Assembly: GCA_905182755.1 (NCBI GenBank)
Contig: CAJJCS010000002.1
Span: 62,001 to 126,000, forward strand
Direction of reading: 5' to 3'
Length of the DNA: 64,000 bases
Origin: Aequorivita sp. HC6-5
Lineage (GTDB): Bacteria; Bacteroidota; Bacteroidia; Flavobacteriales; Flavobacteriaceae
Shown here piece after piece: positions 20,975-32,461 of the stretch. A program made the position numbers and the translations under genes. Position 1 is the first letter of the stretch; every line of letters begins with the position of its first letter. The notes beneath the pieces were generated by a model. That model saw nothing but the letters and a program-made list of their open reading frames with translations. It was not told the origin of the DNA and searched no databases.

Positions 20975-21673
20975 ATGGGTCACAAGTGCTATTTTATGTG
21001 TTGTTTTTTATGTGTGAGCGCACTCTTTGCACAAAAAGAAGTAGCCTCAGATTCTCTAGAGAATAACTATCGAGAAGATCAGTTTTATTTTGGCATAACA
21101 TATAACATTTTATTAGATACACCAGAGATGGTAGACTCTCGTGGCTTAACGGCTTCTGTTCATTTTGGCTTTATGAGAGACATACCTATCAATAAACGCA
21201 GAAATGTATCTATTGCCCTTGGTATTGGCGCTTCTTTCGATGAGTATGGTAATACACTTTTTATAGGAGAAGATGCAGCACAGCAGTCTATATTCAGTTC
21301 TTTAGACGCCAATGATGTTACCTATGATGTAAATAGATTTAGCACCTCAAGTATAGAAATCCCTCTAGAATTTCGATGGCGCACCTCAAGTGCACAAAGC
21401 TATAAGTTTTGGCGCTTTTACACCGGAATACGTTTAGGATATGACTATTGGTATAAATCTTCTTTCAAACAAGACGGCAACATCGTGACACAAACAGATA
21501 TTCCAGAGTTTAATAACATGCGCCTTGGGGCCACACTTAGTGTTGGATACAATACAGTAAATTTTTATGGCTATTATGGCATTACACCTTTCTTTGATAA
21601 TGCCACCACGACAAACGGTACACCAATAGACATGAGAACTTTAAAGCTAGGTCTTTTGTTTTTCTTTCTCTAA
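20975..21673 (+). CDS. Outer-membrane beta-barrel protein (porin/PorT-like family)
   Basis: 232 aa, signal peptide, alternating beta-strand pattern, terminal LKLGLLFFFL. Confidence 0.65.
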   Translation: MGHKCYFMCCFLCVSALFAQKEVASDSLENNYREDQFYFGITYNILLDTPEMVDSRGLTASVHFGFMRDIPINKRRNVSIALGIGASFDEYGNTLFIGEDAAQQSIFSSLDANDVTYDVNRFSTSSIEIPLEFRWRTSSAQSYKFWRFYTGIRLGYDYWYKSSFKQDGNIVTQTDIPEFNNMRLGATLSVGYNTVNFYGYYGITPFFDNATTTNGTPIDMRTLKLGLLFFFL

Positions 21674-21693
21674 AGAAAGACTCATGGGTTGTT

Positions 21694-22302
21694 TTAGACC
21701 CAAAAACCAAACAGTAAAAACTGCGATATCCCGCCAATAAAAAACCCAAAGCACAATTCTATCACGCTGTGTGATTTTGTATGAAGCCTAGAGCTGGCAA
21801 CCAATCCATTTATGATACATAAAACCGATATGCTGCCTAGCATGTTTATGTTAAAATGAATGCTAACTCCTATTAAAAACATCGTAACACCTGCTACTGC
21901 CATTTGGTGAAGACTCACTTTAAATTTAAATAACACTAGAAAAAGGGCCGTTAGCGAAGCGGCTAAAATACCCACAAAAAAGTAATACAATTCTATATCT
22001 TCATAGGGTTTAAAGATTAGTTTAATAATTAGTAACACCAACAAGACTTGTATCATCAGTGGGTATTTGCGTTCTCGTACCTCAAAGAGATGTATGCTAG
22101 AAACAACCCCAGTATTTTTGAGTAAAAAGAATAAAACAATGGGTGTAAAAGTAGTCAGGGTAGCAATAGCATATATATTGGCTAACATACGCTCGGGCTC
22201 AATAAAACGAGGTGTAATAGCATAATAACAAAGTACACCAACAAGGGGCATCAATAAGGGATGGAAGATATAGCCTGAAATACGTAAAATTTGATTCATC
22301 AA
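21694..22302 (-). CDS. Conserved integral membrane protein (possibly PAP2-like)
   Basis: 202 aa, about 6 hydrophobic segments, overlaps rpoN end; SRLHTKSHSVIELCFG near the C-terminus. Confidence 0.6.
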   Translation of the reverse strand: MMNQILRISGYIFHPLLMPLVGVLCYYAITPRFIEPERMLANIYAIATLTTFTPIVLFFLLKNTGVVSSIHLFEVRERKYPLMIQVLLVLLIIKLIFKPYEDIELYYFFVGILAASLTALFLVLFKFKVSLHQMAVAGVTMFLIGVSIHFNINMLGSISVLCIINGLVASSRLHTKSHSVIELCFGFFIGGISQFLLFGFWV

Positions 22303-23744
22303 AGCTCTTTTCTAAGGCGTGCCACAGATAGCTCTAATTGTTCTCTATATTTAGCAACGGTGCGTCTGGCAATAGGGTATCCTTTTTCTTTTAGAATTTG
22401 AGCCAGCTTATCATCGGTAAGGGGTTTTCTTTTGTCTTCTTCACCAATGGTAATTTCAAGTATTTTTTTTATTTCTTTAGTAGATACATCTTCTCCTTGG
22501 TCGTTTTTCATGGATTCACTAAAAAACTCTTTAATGAGTTTTGTGCCATAAGGGGTATCTACATATTTACTATTTGCAACTCTAGATACAGTAGAAATAT
22601 CCATACCAATAGTATCTGCAATATCTTTTAAAATCATGGGCCTTAACTTGCGTTGATCACCAGATAGAAAGTAGGCTTCTTGTTGGTGCATGATGGCATT
22701 CATGGTTACAAAAAGTGTTTGTTGCCTTTGTTTAATTGCATCAATAAACCACTTGGCTGCGTCTAATTTTTGTTTGATAAATAGCACTGCCTCTTTTTGT
22801 GATTTTGATTTGTCCTTAGACTCTTTATAGCCTTTAAGCATGTTAGAGTATTCTCTAGATACATGCAACTCTGGAGCATTTCTTCCATTGAGCGTTAATT
22901 CTAAGCTGCCTTCAACTATGGTAATGGCGAAATCTGGCACAACATGTTCTACCATTCTTGTATTACTTGAAATGGCTCCTCCCGGCTTTGGGTTTAAACT
23001 TTCAATTTCAGCAATTGCCTCTCTAAGTTCGTCTTCTGAAATACTAAACTTTTGAAGTAATTTTTTGTAATGTTTTTTTGAGAAATGATCAAAGGTTTCT
23101 TTTAAAATACGAGACGCTAAAACAACTTTTGAGTTTTGCTGCTTTCTTTTTAGTTGCAGCAATAGACATTCCTGTAAATCTCTGGCTCCAACTCCTGCAG
23201 GGTCTAGTTCTTGTACTTTTTCTAGCACACTCTCTACAGCAGCCTCTTGGGTGTACACATTTTGAGTAAAGGCCAAATCATCAACAATGTCTGCAATTTC
23301 TCTTCGTATATAGCCGCTTTCATCAACGCTTCCAACCAAGAATTTTGCAATTTCCTTTTCACTTTCTTCAAGCCTATAGGTATTTAATTGCAGCATCAGA
23401 TGTTGGGTAAAGGATTGACCTGCTGCATAGGGCATATGTGTTTCCTTATCATCTGCACTATAGTTATTTGCATTTAACTTATAACTAGGGGTTTCATCAT
23501 CACTTAGATAATCATCTATATTTATTTCAGGAGCTTCATCTATAGTTTCTTGGTACTCATCATTAATATCTTCATCAAACTTTTCTGGTTCCTCTTTCCC
23601 GCCTTCTAGTGCAGGGTTTTCGTTCATCTCTTGAGAAATACGTTGTTCAAAAGCCTGCGTTGGCAATTGAATTAACTTCATCAACTGTATTTGTTGTGGA
23701 GATAATTTCTGAGATAACTTAAAATTTAGAAACTGTTTTAGCAT
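22299..23744 (-). CDS. rpoN: RNA polymerase sigma-54 factor
   Basis: N-terminal Q-rich LSPQQIQLMKLIQLPTQAFEQRISQEMNENPALE and RpoN box ARRTVAKYREQL. Confidence 0.97.
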   Translation of the reverse strand: MLKQFLNFKLSQKLSPQQIQLMKLIQLPTQAFEQRISQEMNENPALEGGKEEPEKFDEDINDEYQETIDEAPEINIDDYLSDDETPSYKLNANNYSADDKETHMPYAAGQSFTQHLMLQLNTYRLEESEKEIAKFLVGSVDESGYIRREIADIVDDLAFTQNVYTQEAAVESVLEKVQELDPAGVGARDLQECLLLQLKRKQQNSKVVLASRILKETFDHFSKKHYKKLLQKFSISEDELREAIAEIESLNPKPGGAISSNTRMVEHVVPDFAITIVEGSLELTLNGRNAPELHVSREYSNMLKGYKESKDKSKSQKEAVLFIKQKLDAAKWFIDAIKQRQQTLFVTMNAIMHQQEAYFLSGDQRKLRPMILKDIADTIGMDISTVSRVANSKYVDTPYGTKLIKEFFSESMKNDQGEDVSTKEIKKILEITIGEEDKRKPLTDDKLAQILKEKGYPIARRTVAKYREQLELSVARLRKEL

Positions 23745-23842
23745 TTAAAAATGATGTAGACTATAAAGGTAAAAAAAACCAGCTATATACAAAACGGTAC
23801 AACGCTGGTTTTAATATGTGGTATGTGTTTTATTTTTAAGTT

Positions 23843-25291
23843 TTAAAACTCTGCGTTACCAGGTGTTCTTGGGTAAGGAATCACATCTCTTATGTTTCCC
23901 ATACCAGTTACAAACAGCACAAGGCGCTCAAAACCTAATCCAAAGCCACTGTGGGTACAAGTGCCAAACTTTCGAAGGTCTAGATACCAATATAATTCTT
24001 CTTCGCTAATATCCATAGCTTTCATCTTTTGCTTGAGAACATCATACCGCTCCTCACGTTGAGAGCCGCCAACTATTTCTCCAATACCTGGAAATAAAAC
24101 ATCCATGGCGCGAACCGTTTTTTCATCTTCATTTAAGCGCATATAAAATGCCTTAATGGTAGCGGGGTAATCAAACAAAATTACCGGACACTTAAAGTGT
24201 TTTTCTACCAAAAATCGTTCGTGTTCACTTTGTAAATCTGCGCCCCACTGGTTTATAGGGTACTTAAATTTCTTCTTCTTGTTGGGTTTGCAATTTTTTA
24301 AAATATCAATTGCTTCTGTATAGCTTACACGCTTAAAATTGTTGTCAATCACAAAATGTAATTTCTCGCGCAATGTCATTTCTTGACGTTCTACAGCAGG
24401 TTTGCTTTTATCTTCCTCTATGAGTCTTTGCTCCAAAAAGGCTAAATCGTCTTGGCAGTTTTCTAGCGCATAGGAGATTACATACTTTATGAAATCTTCG
24501 GCCAAGTCCATGTTGTCTGCCAAATCGTTGAAGGCAACCTCTGGTTCAATCATCCAAAACTCTGCTAAATGGCGAGAGGTATTGCTGTTTTCTGCTCTAA
24601 AGGTAGGCCCGAAAGTATATACTTTACCCAGTCCCATTGCAAAGGTTTCTGCCTCTAATTGGCCACTTACCGTAAGGTTGGTTTCTTTTGCAAAAAAGTC
24701 TTCTTTATAATTTACATTACCCTTGTCATCCAAAGGCGGGTTTTTTGGATCCAGTGCACTTACCTTAAACATTTCTCCTGCACCCTCTGCATCACTTCCT
24801 GTGATAATTGGAGTATGCATATAATTAAATCCATTTTTCTGAAAATACTCGTGTACTGCAAAAGATAGTTTTGATCGCAAACGCATCACCGCTCCAAAGG
24901 TATTGGTGCGCACACGTAAATGCGCTTGTTCGCGCAACTTTTCTAGACTGTGACGCTTTGGAGAAAGAATGGTTAGTTTTACCTGTTCTGGGTCTGCGGT
25001 GCCTAAAATAACAATGCCAGACACTTGCACCTCTAGGGTTTGTCCTTGCCCTTGGCTTTTTACCAGCACTCCGGTAATTTCTATACAAGCTCCTGTAGTT
25101 ATATCTTTAAGTATGTCTTGGTCAAAATTTTCAAAATCAATAACACATTGCAAATTTTTAATAGTAGAGCCATCATTTACCGCAATAAAACGGTTGCTTC
25201 TAAAGGAACGAACCCAACCTCGTATTTTAAGTTCGTTGATGGTAGGCTCTGTTTGTAAAACGTGTACTATTTCTGTGTGTTTCATAGTCAA
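23843..25291 (-). CDS. asnS: Asparagine--tRNA ligase
   Basis: 482 aa class II aa[27 protein letters not shown] and [16 protein letters not shown]. Confidence 0.96.
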   Translation of the reverse strand: MTMKHTEIVHVLQTEPTINELKIRGWVRSFRSNRFIAVNDGSTIKNLQCVIDFENFDQDILKDITTGACIEITGVLVKSQGQGQTLEVQVSGIVILGTADPEQVKLTILSPKRHSLEKLREQAHLRVRTNTFGAVMRLRSKLSFAVHEYFQKNGFNYMHTPIITGSDAEGAGEMFKVSALDPKNPPLDDKGNVNYKEDFFAKETNLTVSGQLEAETFAMGLGKVYTFGPTFRAENSNTSRHLAEFWMIEPEVAFNDLADNMDLAEDFIKYVISYALENCQDDLAFLEQRLIEEDKSKPAVERQEMTLREKLHFVIDNNFKRVSYTEAIDILKNCKPNKKKKFKYPINQWGADLQSEHERFLVEKHFKCPVILFDYPATIKAFYMRLNEDEKTVRAMDVLFPGIGEIVGGSQREERYDVLKQKMKAMDISEEELYWYLDLRKFGTCTHSGFGLGFERLVLFVTGMGNIRDVIPYPRTPGNAEF

Positions 25292-25344
25292 AAAATCAAG
25301 CGATAAAGATAGGTTATAATTCAGATAATAGAAATGAGTATTAA

Positions 25345-27747
25345 TTATTTTAACAGCTCCTGTTCTTCTTCCATATTTTCTGGTAAGATGCCTAGGGCCG
25401 GTTTTTTTAGGGTTTGTTTATTTGCAATACTCTTTTCAAGAGAAAGCAGTAAAGATGGAAGTAACATTAAATTTGCTAGCATAGCAAATACTAAGGTAAC
25501 AGAAACCAATGCGCCAAGTGCTACAGTACCTCCAAAACTTGAGATAGTGAATACAGAAAACCCAAAGAAAAGTACAATAGAGGTGTAAAACATACTTACT
25601 CCTGTTTCACGCAAGGCAGCGTATACAGATTTTTTAATCTTCCAGTTATTGGCAATAAGTTCTTGGCGATATTTGGCCAAAAAATGAATAGTGTCATCCA
25701 CAGAGATACCAAAGGCGATACTAAACACTAAAATGGTAGAGGGTTTTATGGGGACTCCTAAAAAGCCCATCAAACCAGCGGTGATAATTAAGGGAAGTAA
25801 ATTTGGTATCAGAGAAACCAATATCATTCTAAAGCTCCTAAACATCCAAGCCATAAAAAGGGCAATTAGTAAAATGGCCAGAGAAAGACTAATAATTAGA
25901 TTTTTAACTAAATACTTTGTTCCTTTTTGAAATAGTAATGCTTTCCCTGTAAAACTTACGTTGTACCTGTCTTGTGGAAAAATTTTAAGTGCTTTGGCCT
26001 TTAGGTCCTCTTCAATTCTGTCAAATCGCTCGGTACCTATGTCTTTCATAAAAGTAGTAATACGGGCAAACTGTCCTGTACTATCTACGTAACTTTTCAG
26101 CAAATTTGTGTCTTTTGTGCTGCTTTTGGCATAACTTAAAATAAAGCTTCTCTCTTGGCTATTGGGCAATTGATAGTACTCAGGATTGCCATTATAATAT
26201 GCTTGTTTGCTATATTTTACTAGATCTACCACAGAAAGTGATTGTGAAAACTCTGGGAACTCTTCTATATACTCTTGAAGCTCATTCATTCGCTTTAAAG
26301 TAGCAAGTTTCATTACACCTTTCTTTCTTTTAGTATCTACTAAAATTTCAAGAGGCATAATGCCTTTATACTCTTTCTCGAAAAACCTAATGGATTTAAA
26401 AAACTCGGTCTTCTTTGGCATGTCTTCAACCAGTGAGCCAGAGATTTTTATATTGTAAATTCCAATGATACTAACACACAATAGCCCAATAGAAATGATA
26501 TAAATAGCAATACGATTGTGCCTCACTTTGTTTTCCATCCAATCCACAAAGCGGTTAATCCAACGTTTGTTTAAATGGTTTAAGTGCTTGTTTTTAGGCA
26601 CTGCCATAAAACTATACACAATAGGAATAATAAGCAAGCAAAGCAAGAATATGGCAATAATACAGATAGAGGCAACAATTCCAAATTCTTTGAGTAGTTG
26701 GCTATTTGTTAAAATAAATGTGGCAAACCCTGAGGCAGTCGTAACATTGGTCATTAATGTTGCATTTCCAACTTTAGCAATAACGCGTTGCAGCGATTTT
26801 GCTTGATTACCGTGCTGTTTTATTTCTTGATGGTATTTGTTAATCAAGAAAATACAATTAGGGATTCCAATTACAATTATAAGTGGAGGAATTAAAGCGG
26901 TTAATACCGTGATTTCATATTTAAGCAACCCAAGTATTCCAAAGGCCCATAATACACCAATAATAACAGTAATCATTGATATGAAAGTTGCTCTGTAAGA
27001 TCTAAAGAAAAAGAAGAAAATAATAGAGGTGACAAGCACAGCTGCGCCAATAAACATGCCTATTTCATCAATAATGTTTTGAGAGTTTAAGGTTCTAATA
27101 TAGGGCATACCAGAGGTATAGACTTTCATGCCAGTTTGTTTTTCAAAGGCTGCTATTTTAGGAATAAGCACCTGCTCTATAAATATTTTTCTGGCAGGGG
27201 TATTTACAATGTCTTTTTTAAGATACACGGCAGTTCTTACAGACTTTTTATCTGGAGAGTACACCAATCCATTATAAAAAGGAAGCTTTTCAAAAAGTTC
27301 GTATTGTAGTTTTTTAAGTTGTTTTTCACTTAAAATAGAATCCCTTACAAGCGGAACCATTTCAAACCCTATACTATCTGTGCGTTTTTTTAATTTTTGG
27401 AGGTCTCCTACAGATAAAGTGAGGTCAACCTCTGGGGCTTGCCCAAGTTCTTTAGATAAGATACTCCAGGCGCTGAAATTTGATGGAGTGAATAATAAAC
27501 TGTCTTTTACGCCATATATGATAAGGTTTCCTTCTTCTCCAAAGGTGTCCAGAAATGTATTGTAGGCTGTGTTTACCTGGTGGTCATCGGGAAGCATGTT
27601 TGCCTCTGTGTAGGTGAAACGCATATGTTTCCATTGCATTCCAAGAAAGATGGTAAAGCAAGCAATAGCAACTAAAATAAATACCCGGTTGCGTAATATA
27701 AAACGCGCCGTGGCACTCCAAAATCCGATGCTAAAAAGTTTATTCAA
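25345..27747 (-). CDS. MMPL/RND-superfamily predicted exporter (sterol-sensing-domain-like)
   Basis: 800 aa, duplicated TM + periplasmic loop organisation; [23 protein letters not shown]. Confidence 0.88.
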   Translation of the reverse strand: MNKLFSIGFWSATARFILRNRVFILVAIACFTIFLGMQWKHMRFTYTEANMLPDDHQVNTAYNTFLDTFGEEGNLIIYGVKDSLLFTPSNFSAWSILSKELGQAPEVDLTLSVGDLQKLKKRTDSIGFEMVPLVRDSILSEKQLKKLQYELFEKLPFYNGLVYSPDKKSVRTAVYLKKDIVNTPARKIFIEQVLIPKIAAFEKQTGMKVYTSGMPYIRTLNSQNIIDEIGMFIGAAVLVTSIIFFFFFRSYRATFISMITVIIGVLWAFGILGLLKYEITVLTALIPPLIIVIGIPNCIFLINKYHQEIKQHGNQAKSLQRVIAKVGNATLMTNVTTASGFATFILTNSQLLKEFGIVASICIIAIFLLCLLIIPIVYSFMAVPKNKHLNHLNKRWINRFVDWMENKVRHNRIAIYIISIGLLCVSIIGIYNIKISGSLVEDMPKKTEFFKSIRFFEKEYKGIMPLEILVDTKRKKGVMKLATLKRMNELQEYIEEFPEFSQSLSVVDLVKYSKQAYYNGNPEYYQLPNSQERSFILSYAKSSTKDTNLLKSYVDSTGQFARITTFMKDIGTERFDRIEEDLKAKALKIFPQDRYNVSFTGKALLFQKGTKYLVKNLIISLSLAILLIALFMAWMFRSFRMILVSLIPNLLPLIITAGLMGFLGVPIKPSTILVFSIAFGISVDDTIHFLAKYRQELIANNWKIKKSVYAALRETGVSMFYTSIVLFFGFSVFTISSFGGTVALGALVSVTLVFAMLANLMLLPSLLLSLEKSIANKQTLKKPALGILPENMEEEQELLK

Positions 27748-27842
27748 TGATAGATGTTTTGTTGTTTTGTAAAGGTAAGAAATCTATTTAGGGCAATTAA
27801 AATTATGGCACCTCGATTTTTGTAAAATATGAAGGGTCTCTA

Positions 27843-28592
27843 TTAAAATGACATTGACATTGCAAGGCCTACCTCATTTTTGTTGTAATAAGGGATCACT
27901 GCCGTTTTGGTTGCTGTTTCTTTTTTAGAAAACAGTTCTTTAAAAAAGGGCTGAACCCAGTAGGCAATTTTGGTGCTTAAAATACCAATTCCAGCAGCTG
28001 CAATTACATCAGAAAACCAATGTTTATTATTATACATTCTTAAATATCCTGTTCCAGCGGCGATAAAATATCCAGAAACACCATACCATGGTGAAACATC
28101 CTTATATTCTTGATATAAAAACTCAGCCCCCATAAAGGCTGTTGCTGTATGCCCAGAGGGAAATGAGGTGTATCCAGTTTGGTTGGGTCTTTGGCGATGC
28201 GTGGCTTTTTTTAATACAGTAACACTGGACCCCATTATAAGGTAGGCAGTTGCCAAAACAATGCTACGGTCTTTAAAATTGTTTTTCCCTTTTATGCCAA
28301 ATAAATTTAACCCATACACAGATAAAAACGCAAGTGACTGGGTGCCTTCATCAAGTGGAAATGTTTTATAGATGTCTGAATTTATGCTTTTTCTAATAGA
28401 AGTATCAAGGGTAGTTAACTTATCACTATAGAGGCTTAAGGCTCCATATCCTATTAATGAAGCAGGTATAATTAAAGCTTTATAGTTAAAGCGATTGTCT
28501 TTTTGGTGGTGGAGGGTATCTTGTTTTTTAGTTTGTGAAACGGCATTGAAATTCACAAAAATAAAGACCAATAAGAAACTTATTTTTTTCAT
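27843..28592 (-). CDS. PAP2 family phosphatase
   Basis: KKATHRQRPN, SFPSGHTA and HWFSDVIAA motifs; N-terminal signal. Confidence 0.9.
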   Translation of the reverse strand: MKKISFLLVFIFVNFNAVSQTKKQDTLHHQKDNRFNYKALIIPASLIGYGALSLYSDKLTTLDTSIRKSINSDIYKTFPLDEGTQSLAFLSVYGLNLFGIKGKNNFKDRSIVLATAYLIMGSSVTVLKKATHRQRPNQTGYTSFPSGHTATAFMGAEFLYQEYKDVSPWYGVSGYFIAAGTGYLRMYNNKHWFSDVIAAAGIGILSTKIAYWVQPFFKELFSKKETATKTAVIPYYNKNEVGLAMSMSF

Positions 28593-28683
28593 TTTTTAAG
28601 GAGCGCTTATGGGGTGTTTTTAAATAGCTGTAAATTAATACATAAGTAACTAAAAAAAACAACTTAGGTACTACATTTCAACA

Positions 28684-28735
28684 AAGAGCCCCCTAACTAT
28701 TAGAAAAAACTAATAACAAATAGGAGGCTTTTTTA
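28684..28735. terminator. Probable intrinsic terminator (imperfect stem)
   Basis: AGCCCCCTA..TATTAG-aaaaaa-CTAATA..TAGGAGGCTTTTTT. Confidence 0.5.
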
Positions 28736-28754
28736 TTTTGATATGATGTACATG

Positions 28755-29312
28755 TTATACAGTCATAATTTCTTTTTCTTTAACCGTAAGAAGAGTGTCA
28801 ATTTTGGTGATACTTGCATCTGTCATTTTCTGGATATCTTCTTCCAGACTCTTCTTTAAATCATCGCTTGCACCTTCTATTTCTTTAATGCTATTCATGG
28901 CATTTTTACGGTCGTTGCGCACTCCAACTTTACTGTCTTCTGCTTCTGCTTTAGCTTGTTTGGCCAGTTCTATTCTGCGTTCTTCTGTAAGAGGAGGAAC
29001 GTTTATAATAACACTGTCTCCATTGTTCATTGGGTTAAAGCCAATATTTGCAAGATGAATTCCTTTTTCTATTTCTGGAATTAATCCTTTTTCCCAAGGA
29101 GCAATTGTAATTGTCATACCATCAGGTGTTGCAACATTAGCAACTTGTGATAATGGAGTTTGGCTACCATAGTAGTTTACCATAACACTTCCCACCATAG
29201 CGGGAGATGCCTTTCCGGCACGAATATTTACAAATTTTTTATTTAAGTGGCTCACGGCGTTATCCATGGCTTCTTTTGCACTGTCTATGATAAATTCTAT
29301 TTCCTCTTCCAT
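28755..29312 (-). CDS. frr: Ribosome recycling factor
   Basis: RAGKASPAMV, PPLTEERRIELAKQAKAEAEDSKVGVRNDRKNA. Confidence 0.97.
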   Translation of the reverse strand: MEEEIEFIIDSAKEAMDNAVSHLNKKFVNIRAGKASPAMVGSVMVNYYGSQTPLSQVANVATPDGMTITIAPWEKGLIPEIEKGIHLANIGFNPMNNGDSVIINVPPLTEERRIELAKQAKAEAEDSKVGVRNDRKNAMNSIKEIEGASDDLKKSLEEDIQKMTDASITKIDTLLTVKEKEIMTV

Positions 29313-29361
29313 CTGTATATCCCTAAAATGGGTATTTATTAATGTTTTCTAAAATGCTAGC

Positions 29362-30069
29362 TTAAAGATTTACTTTGGTTCCAATATTCTCTCCAGAGAT
29401 CACTTTCATTAAGTTTCCACGAGTATTCATGTCAAAAACGATTATAGGTAGTTCGTTTTCTTGGCTTAGGGTAAATGCAGTAGTATCCATCACTTTGAGC
29501 CCTTTTTTTAATACATCTTCAAAAGAAATAAACTCAAATTTAACCGCATCTGCATTTTTTTCTGGGTCACTAGAGTAAATACCATCTACTCGAGTTCCTT
29601 TTAATATAACATCTGCGTTAATCTCTATAGCCCTTAAAACAGCGGCACTATCTGTCGTGAAATATGGGTTACCCGTACCTCCTCCAAAAATAACCACACG
29701 TCCTTTTTCAAGGTGACGCACAGCTCTTCGTTTTATAAAAGGCTCTGCTACTTCATTAATTTTAATAGCGCTTTGCAGTCTAGTAGGAATGCCTTGGTCT
29801 TCAAGGGCTCCTTGTAGGGCTAAACCGTTAATCACTGTAGCTAGCATGCCCATATGGTCTCCCTGTACGCGGTCCATACCTTTGCTGGCTCCTGCAACAC
29901 CTCTAAAAATATTTCCTCCTCCAATAACAATAGCAACTTGCACTCCAGTGGCTATAATTGCTTTTATATCTTGGGCATATTCTTTTAGTCTTTCTGGGTC
30001 AATACCGTATTGTAGGCTTCCCATCAAGGCTTCTCCTGAGAGTTTTAGAAGGATTCTTTTATAGTGCAT
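29362..30069 (-). CDS. pyrH: UMP kinase
   Basis: [39 protein letters not shown]. Confidence 0.97.
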   Translation of the reverse strand: MHYKRILLKLSGEALMGSLQYGIDPERLKEYAQDIKAIIATGVQVAIVIGGGNIFRGVAGASKGMDRVQGDHMGMLATVINGLALQGALEDQGIPTRLQSAIKINEVAEPFIKRRAVRHLEKGRVVIFGGGTGNPYFTTDSAAVLRAIEINADVILKGTRVDGIYSSDPEKNADAVKFEFISFEDVLKKGLKVMDTTAFTLSQENELPIIVFDMNTRGNLMKVISGENIGTKVNL

Positions 30070-30139
30070 AGTGGTGTTTTGTTAGTTGCAAAAATAGTGA
30101 AATTATAAAAGATGTTTCTAACTAAGCATATAAAAAAGA

Positions 30140-30178
30140 AAAATCCGTTTTCAACACAGAGGTTGAAAACGGATTTTA
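30140..30178 (-). terminator. Intrinsic terminator between tsf and pyrH
   Basis: AAATCCGTTTTCAAC/GTTGAAAACGGATTT perfect 15-bp stem; T-rich tract on the minus strand. Confidence 0.85.
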
Positions 30179-30198
30179 TAAGTATATACGTTCTTGAC

Positions 30199-31167
30199 TT
30201 ACGCCAAAGTAACTCTCTTAAACCCTACTACAGCAGCATCTCCTTTGCTGGCAACGTACTGTGCAACATTTTTCTTTTCATCCATAATGAAGTTTTGATC
30301 TAACAAACATTTCTCTTGGTCTAGAGAAGTATTATCAGAAATAAAACGCTCCATTTTTCCAGGAAGAATTCTATCCCAGATTTGTTCTGGCTTTCCTTCT
30401 GCTTTTAATTCTGCTTTTGCAGCCTCTTCAGCAGCACTTAAAGCCTCTGTTGTTAATTGAGACATTGAGATGTATTGAGGAATGTTTTTAAGGGTTTTCC
30501 CTAAACGTCCTAGCTCAATATTATCTTTTTCAATAACAGCAATTCTTGCTTCTGTTTCATTTGCAACAAACTCAGGGGTAAAATCTTTGTATGATAATGT
30601 AGTGGCTCCCATAGAAGCGACTTGCATTGAAACACTTTTACTAACCTCTGCAGCCGTATCACTATCTTTAGATAAACCAACAAGAGCGCCAATTTTCTTT
30701 CCGTGGATATAGGTGCCAACAAAAGGTGCTTCTAGTATTTCAAAACCACCTATTTCTAGTTTTTCACCAATAACACCTGTTTGCTCAATTAGTTTTTCAG
30801 CAACAGTCATCTCTGTGTTAAAAGCTGCAGCTAAGAATGCCTCTTTTGAGTCATAATTAATTGCAATGGCAGCCATTTCTTTAGCCATTGCAGAGTATGA
30901 ATCATTGTTTGCAACAAAATCAGTCTCACAGTTTAAAGACACAACAACACCTCTTGTTTTTGCATCATTAATTTGAGAAACAACAGCCCCTTCACTAGAG
31001 TCACGGTCTGCTCTTTTTTCTGCAATTTTTTGTCCTTTTTTTCTAAGGATACCAATGGCATCATCAATGTTTCCTTCTGCTTCAACAAGGGCTTTTTTAC
31101 AGTCCATCATTCCAGCTCCGGTTTTCTTTCTTAATTCGTTTACTTGTGCGGCGGTTATTTTTACCAT
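30199..31167 (-). CDS. tsf: Elongation factor Ts
   Basis: VNELRKKTGAGMMDCKKALVEAEGNIDDAI. Confidence 0.97.
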   Translation of the reverse strand: MVKITAAQVNELRKKTGAGMMDCKKALVEAEGNIDDAIGILRKKGQKIAEKRADRDSSEGAVVSQINDAKTRGVVVSLNCETDFVANNDSYSAMAKEMAAIAINYDSKEAFLAAAFNTEMTVAEKLIEQTGVIGEKLEIGGFEILEAPFVGTYIHGKKIGALVGLSKDSDTAAEVSKSVSMQVASMGATTLSYKDFTPEFVANETEARIAVIEKDNIELGRLGKTLKNIPQYISMSQLTTEALSAAEEAAKAELKAEGKPEQIWDRILPGKMERFISDNTSLDQEKCLLDQNFIMDEKKNVAQYVASKGDAAVVGFKRVTLA

Positions 31168-31297
31168 CGTATTGTTTTTTTATTATTTCCGAATGGTCGG
31201 AAATTTTATTATTGTATTTGTGAACTTAAAAAGTCGCTTAATAGAATTTCTAGAAGAAAAAAAATTAAACGACTCTATATCTTAATTGAATCGAGAC

Positions 31298-32245
31298 CTA
31301 CTCTTCTTCTTTAGTAGCTTCTTCTTCTTTTACAGCCTTTTTAGCTGGCGCTGCTTTTTTCGGGGCTGCTTTTTTTGTAGCTGCTTTTTTTGGAGCTGCT
31401 GCTTTTTTTGGAGCTGCTTCTTTTTTTGGAGCTGCTGTTTCTTCTGTAACTGCTGCTGCTTCTTTTACAGGAGCCGCTTCTTCAGTTTCTTTAGTTTCAA
31501 CAGGAGCTTGTTTTTCAGCTTTTGCTTTTTCAGCACTTTCTTTTCCAGCTTTACGTTCTGATAGACCTTCTTTTACAGCATCTGCAACAGCGGTCATGAT
31601 CTTGTCTATAGACTTTGATGCATCATCATTTGAAGGGATGACATAATCGATTACTCTTGGATCACAGTTTGTGTCAACCATTGCAAAAATTGGAATATTT
31701 AATTTTATAGCCTCTGCTACTGCAATGTGCTCACGTGTTGTATCAACAACAAATAAAGCTGCAGGCAAACGACTCATTTCTCCAATAGAACCTAAGTTTT
31801 TTTCTAGTTTAGCACGTAAACGGTCTACTTGTAGACGCTCTTTTTTGGAAAGTGTCATGAAGGTTCCGTCTTGCTTCATTCTATCAATAGTAGCCATCTT
31901 CTTGACAGCTTTTCTGATAGTTACAAAGTTTGTTAACATTCCGCCAGGCCATCTTTCTGTGATGTAGGGCATGTTTACAGATTTTGCTTTTTCAGCAACA
32001 ATGTCTTTTGCTTGTTTTTTGGTAGCTACAAAAAGTATTTTCCTACCAGAGGCTGCTATTTTCTTTAAAGCTTCTCCAGCTTCCTGAATTTTTGCAGCAG
32101 TTTTGTATAGATTGATGATGTGAATCCCATTACGCTCCATGTAGATGTAAGGAGCCATGTTTGGATTCCATTTTCTTGTTAGGTGTCCAAAGTGTACACC
32201 TGCATTTAGAAGTTCTTTAACTTCTGTGTTGTTGTCTTTTGCCAT
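31298..32245 (-). CDS. rpsB: 30S ribosomal protein S2 with Ala/Lys-rich C-terminal tail
   Basis: LLNAGVHFGHLTRKWNPNM.., TERWPGGMLTNF; about 80-aa low-complexity KKAAPKK tail. Confidence 0.97.
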   Translation of the reverse strand: MAKDNNTEVKELLNAGVHFGHLTRKWNPNMAPYIYMERNGIHIINLYKTAAKIQEAGEALKKIAASGRKILFVATKKQAKDIVAEKAKSVNMPYITERWPGGMLTNFVTIRKAVKKMATIDRMKQDGTFMTLSKKERLQVDRLRAKLEKNLGSIGEMSRLPAALFVVDTTREHIAVAEAIKLNIPIFAMVDTNCDPRVIDYVIPSNDDASKSIDKIMTAVADAVKEGLSERKAGKESAEKAKAEKQAPVETKETEEAAPVKEAAAVTEETAAPKKEAAPKKAAAPKKAATKKAAPKKAAPAKKAVKEEEATKEEE

Positions 32246-32461
32246 TTTGTTTTTAGTTTACGTTCTGTGTGTTTAGATGTCAATTACTTAGTTTACCTTT
32301 TTGCTACTAGGGCTTTGGGTAAGGAGTAATTTAGATGCTAAACTAATTGTCCCACCCGGCAGAGCGGGACTAACAGCTTATTAATATAATTGTATTTCTA
32401 TGAACTTGTATGAAGCAAGAAAAATTCTTCCCCCAAATACCCAAAAAATTGGGTGTAAAAA

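Noticed and set aside
31286-31561. Plus-strand ORF rich in Phe/Cys/Ser (FFFWSCCFF...)
   Set aside because: Antisense of the Ala/Lys repeat tail of rpsB; composition is an artefact of the opposite strand.
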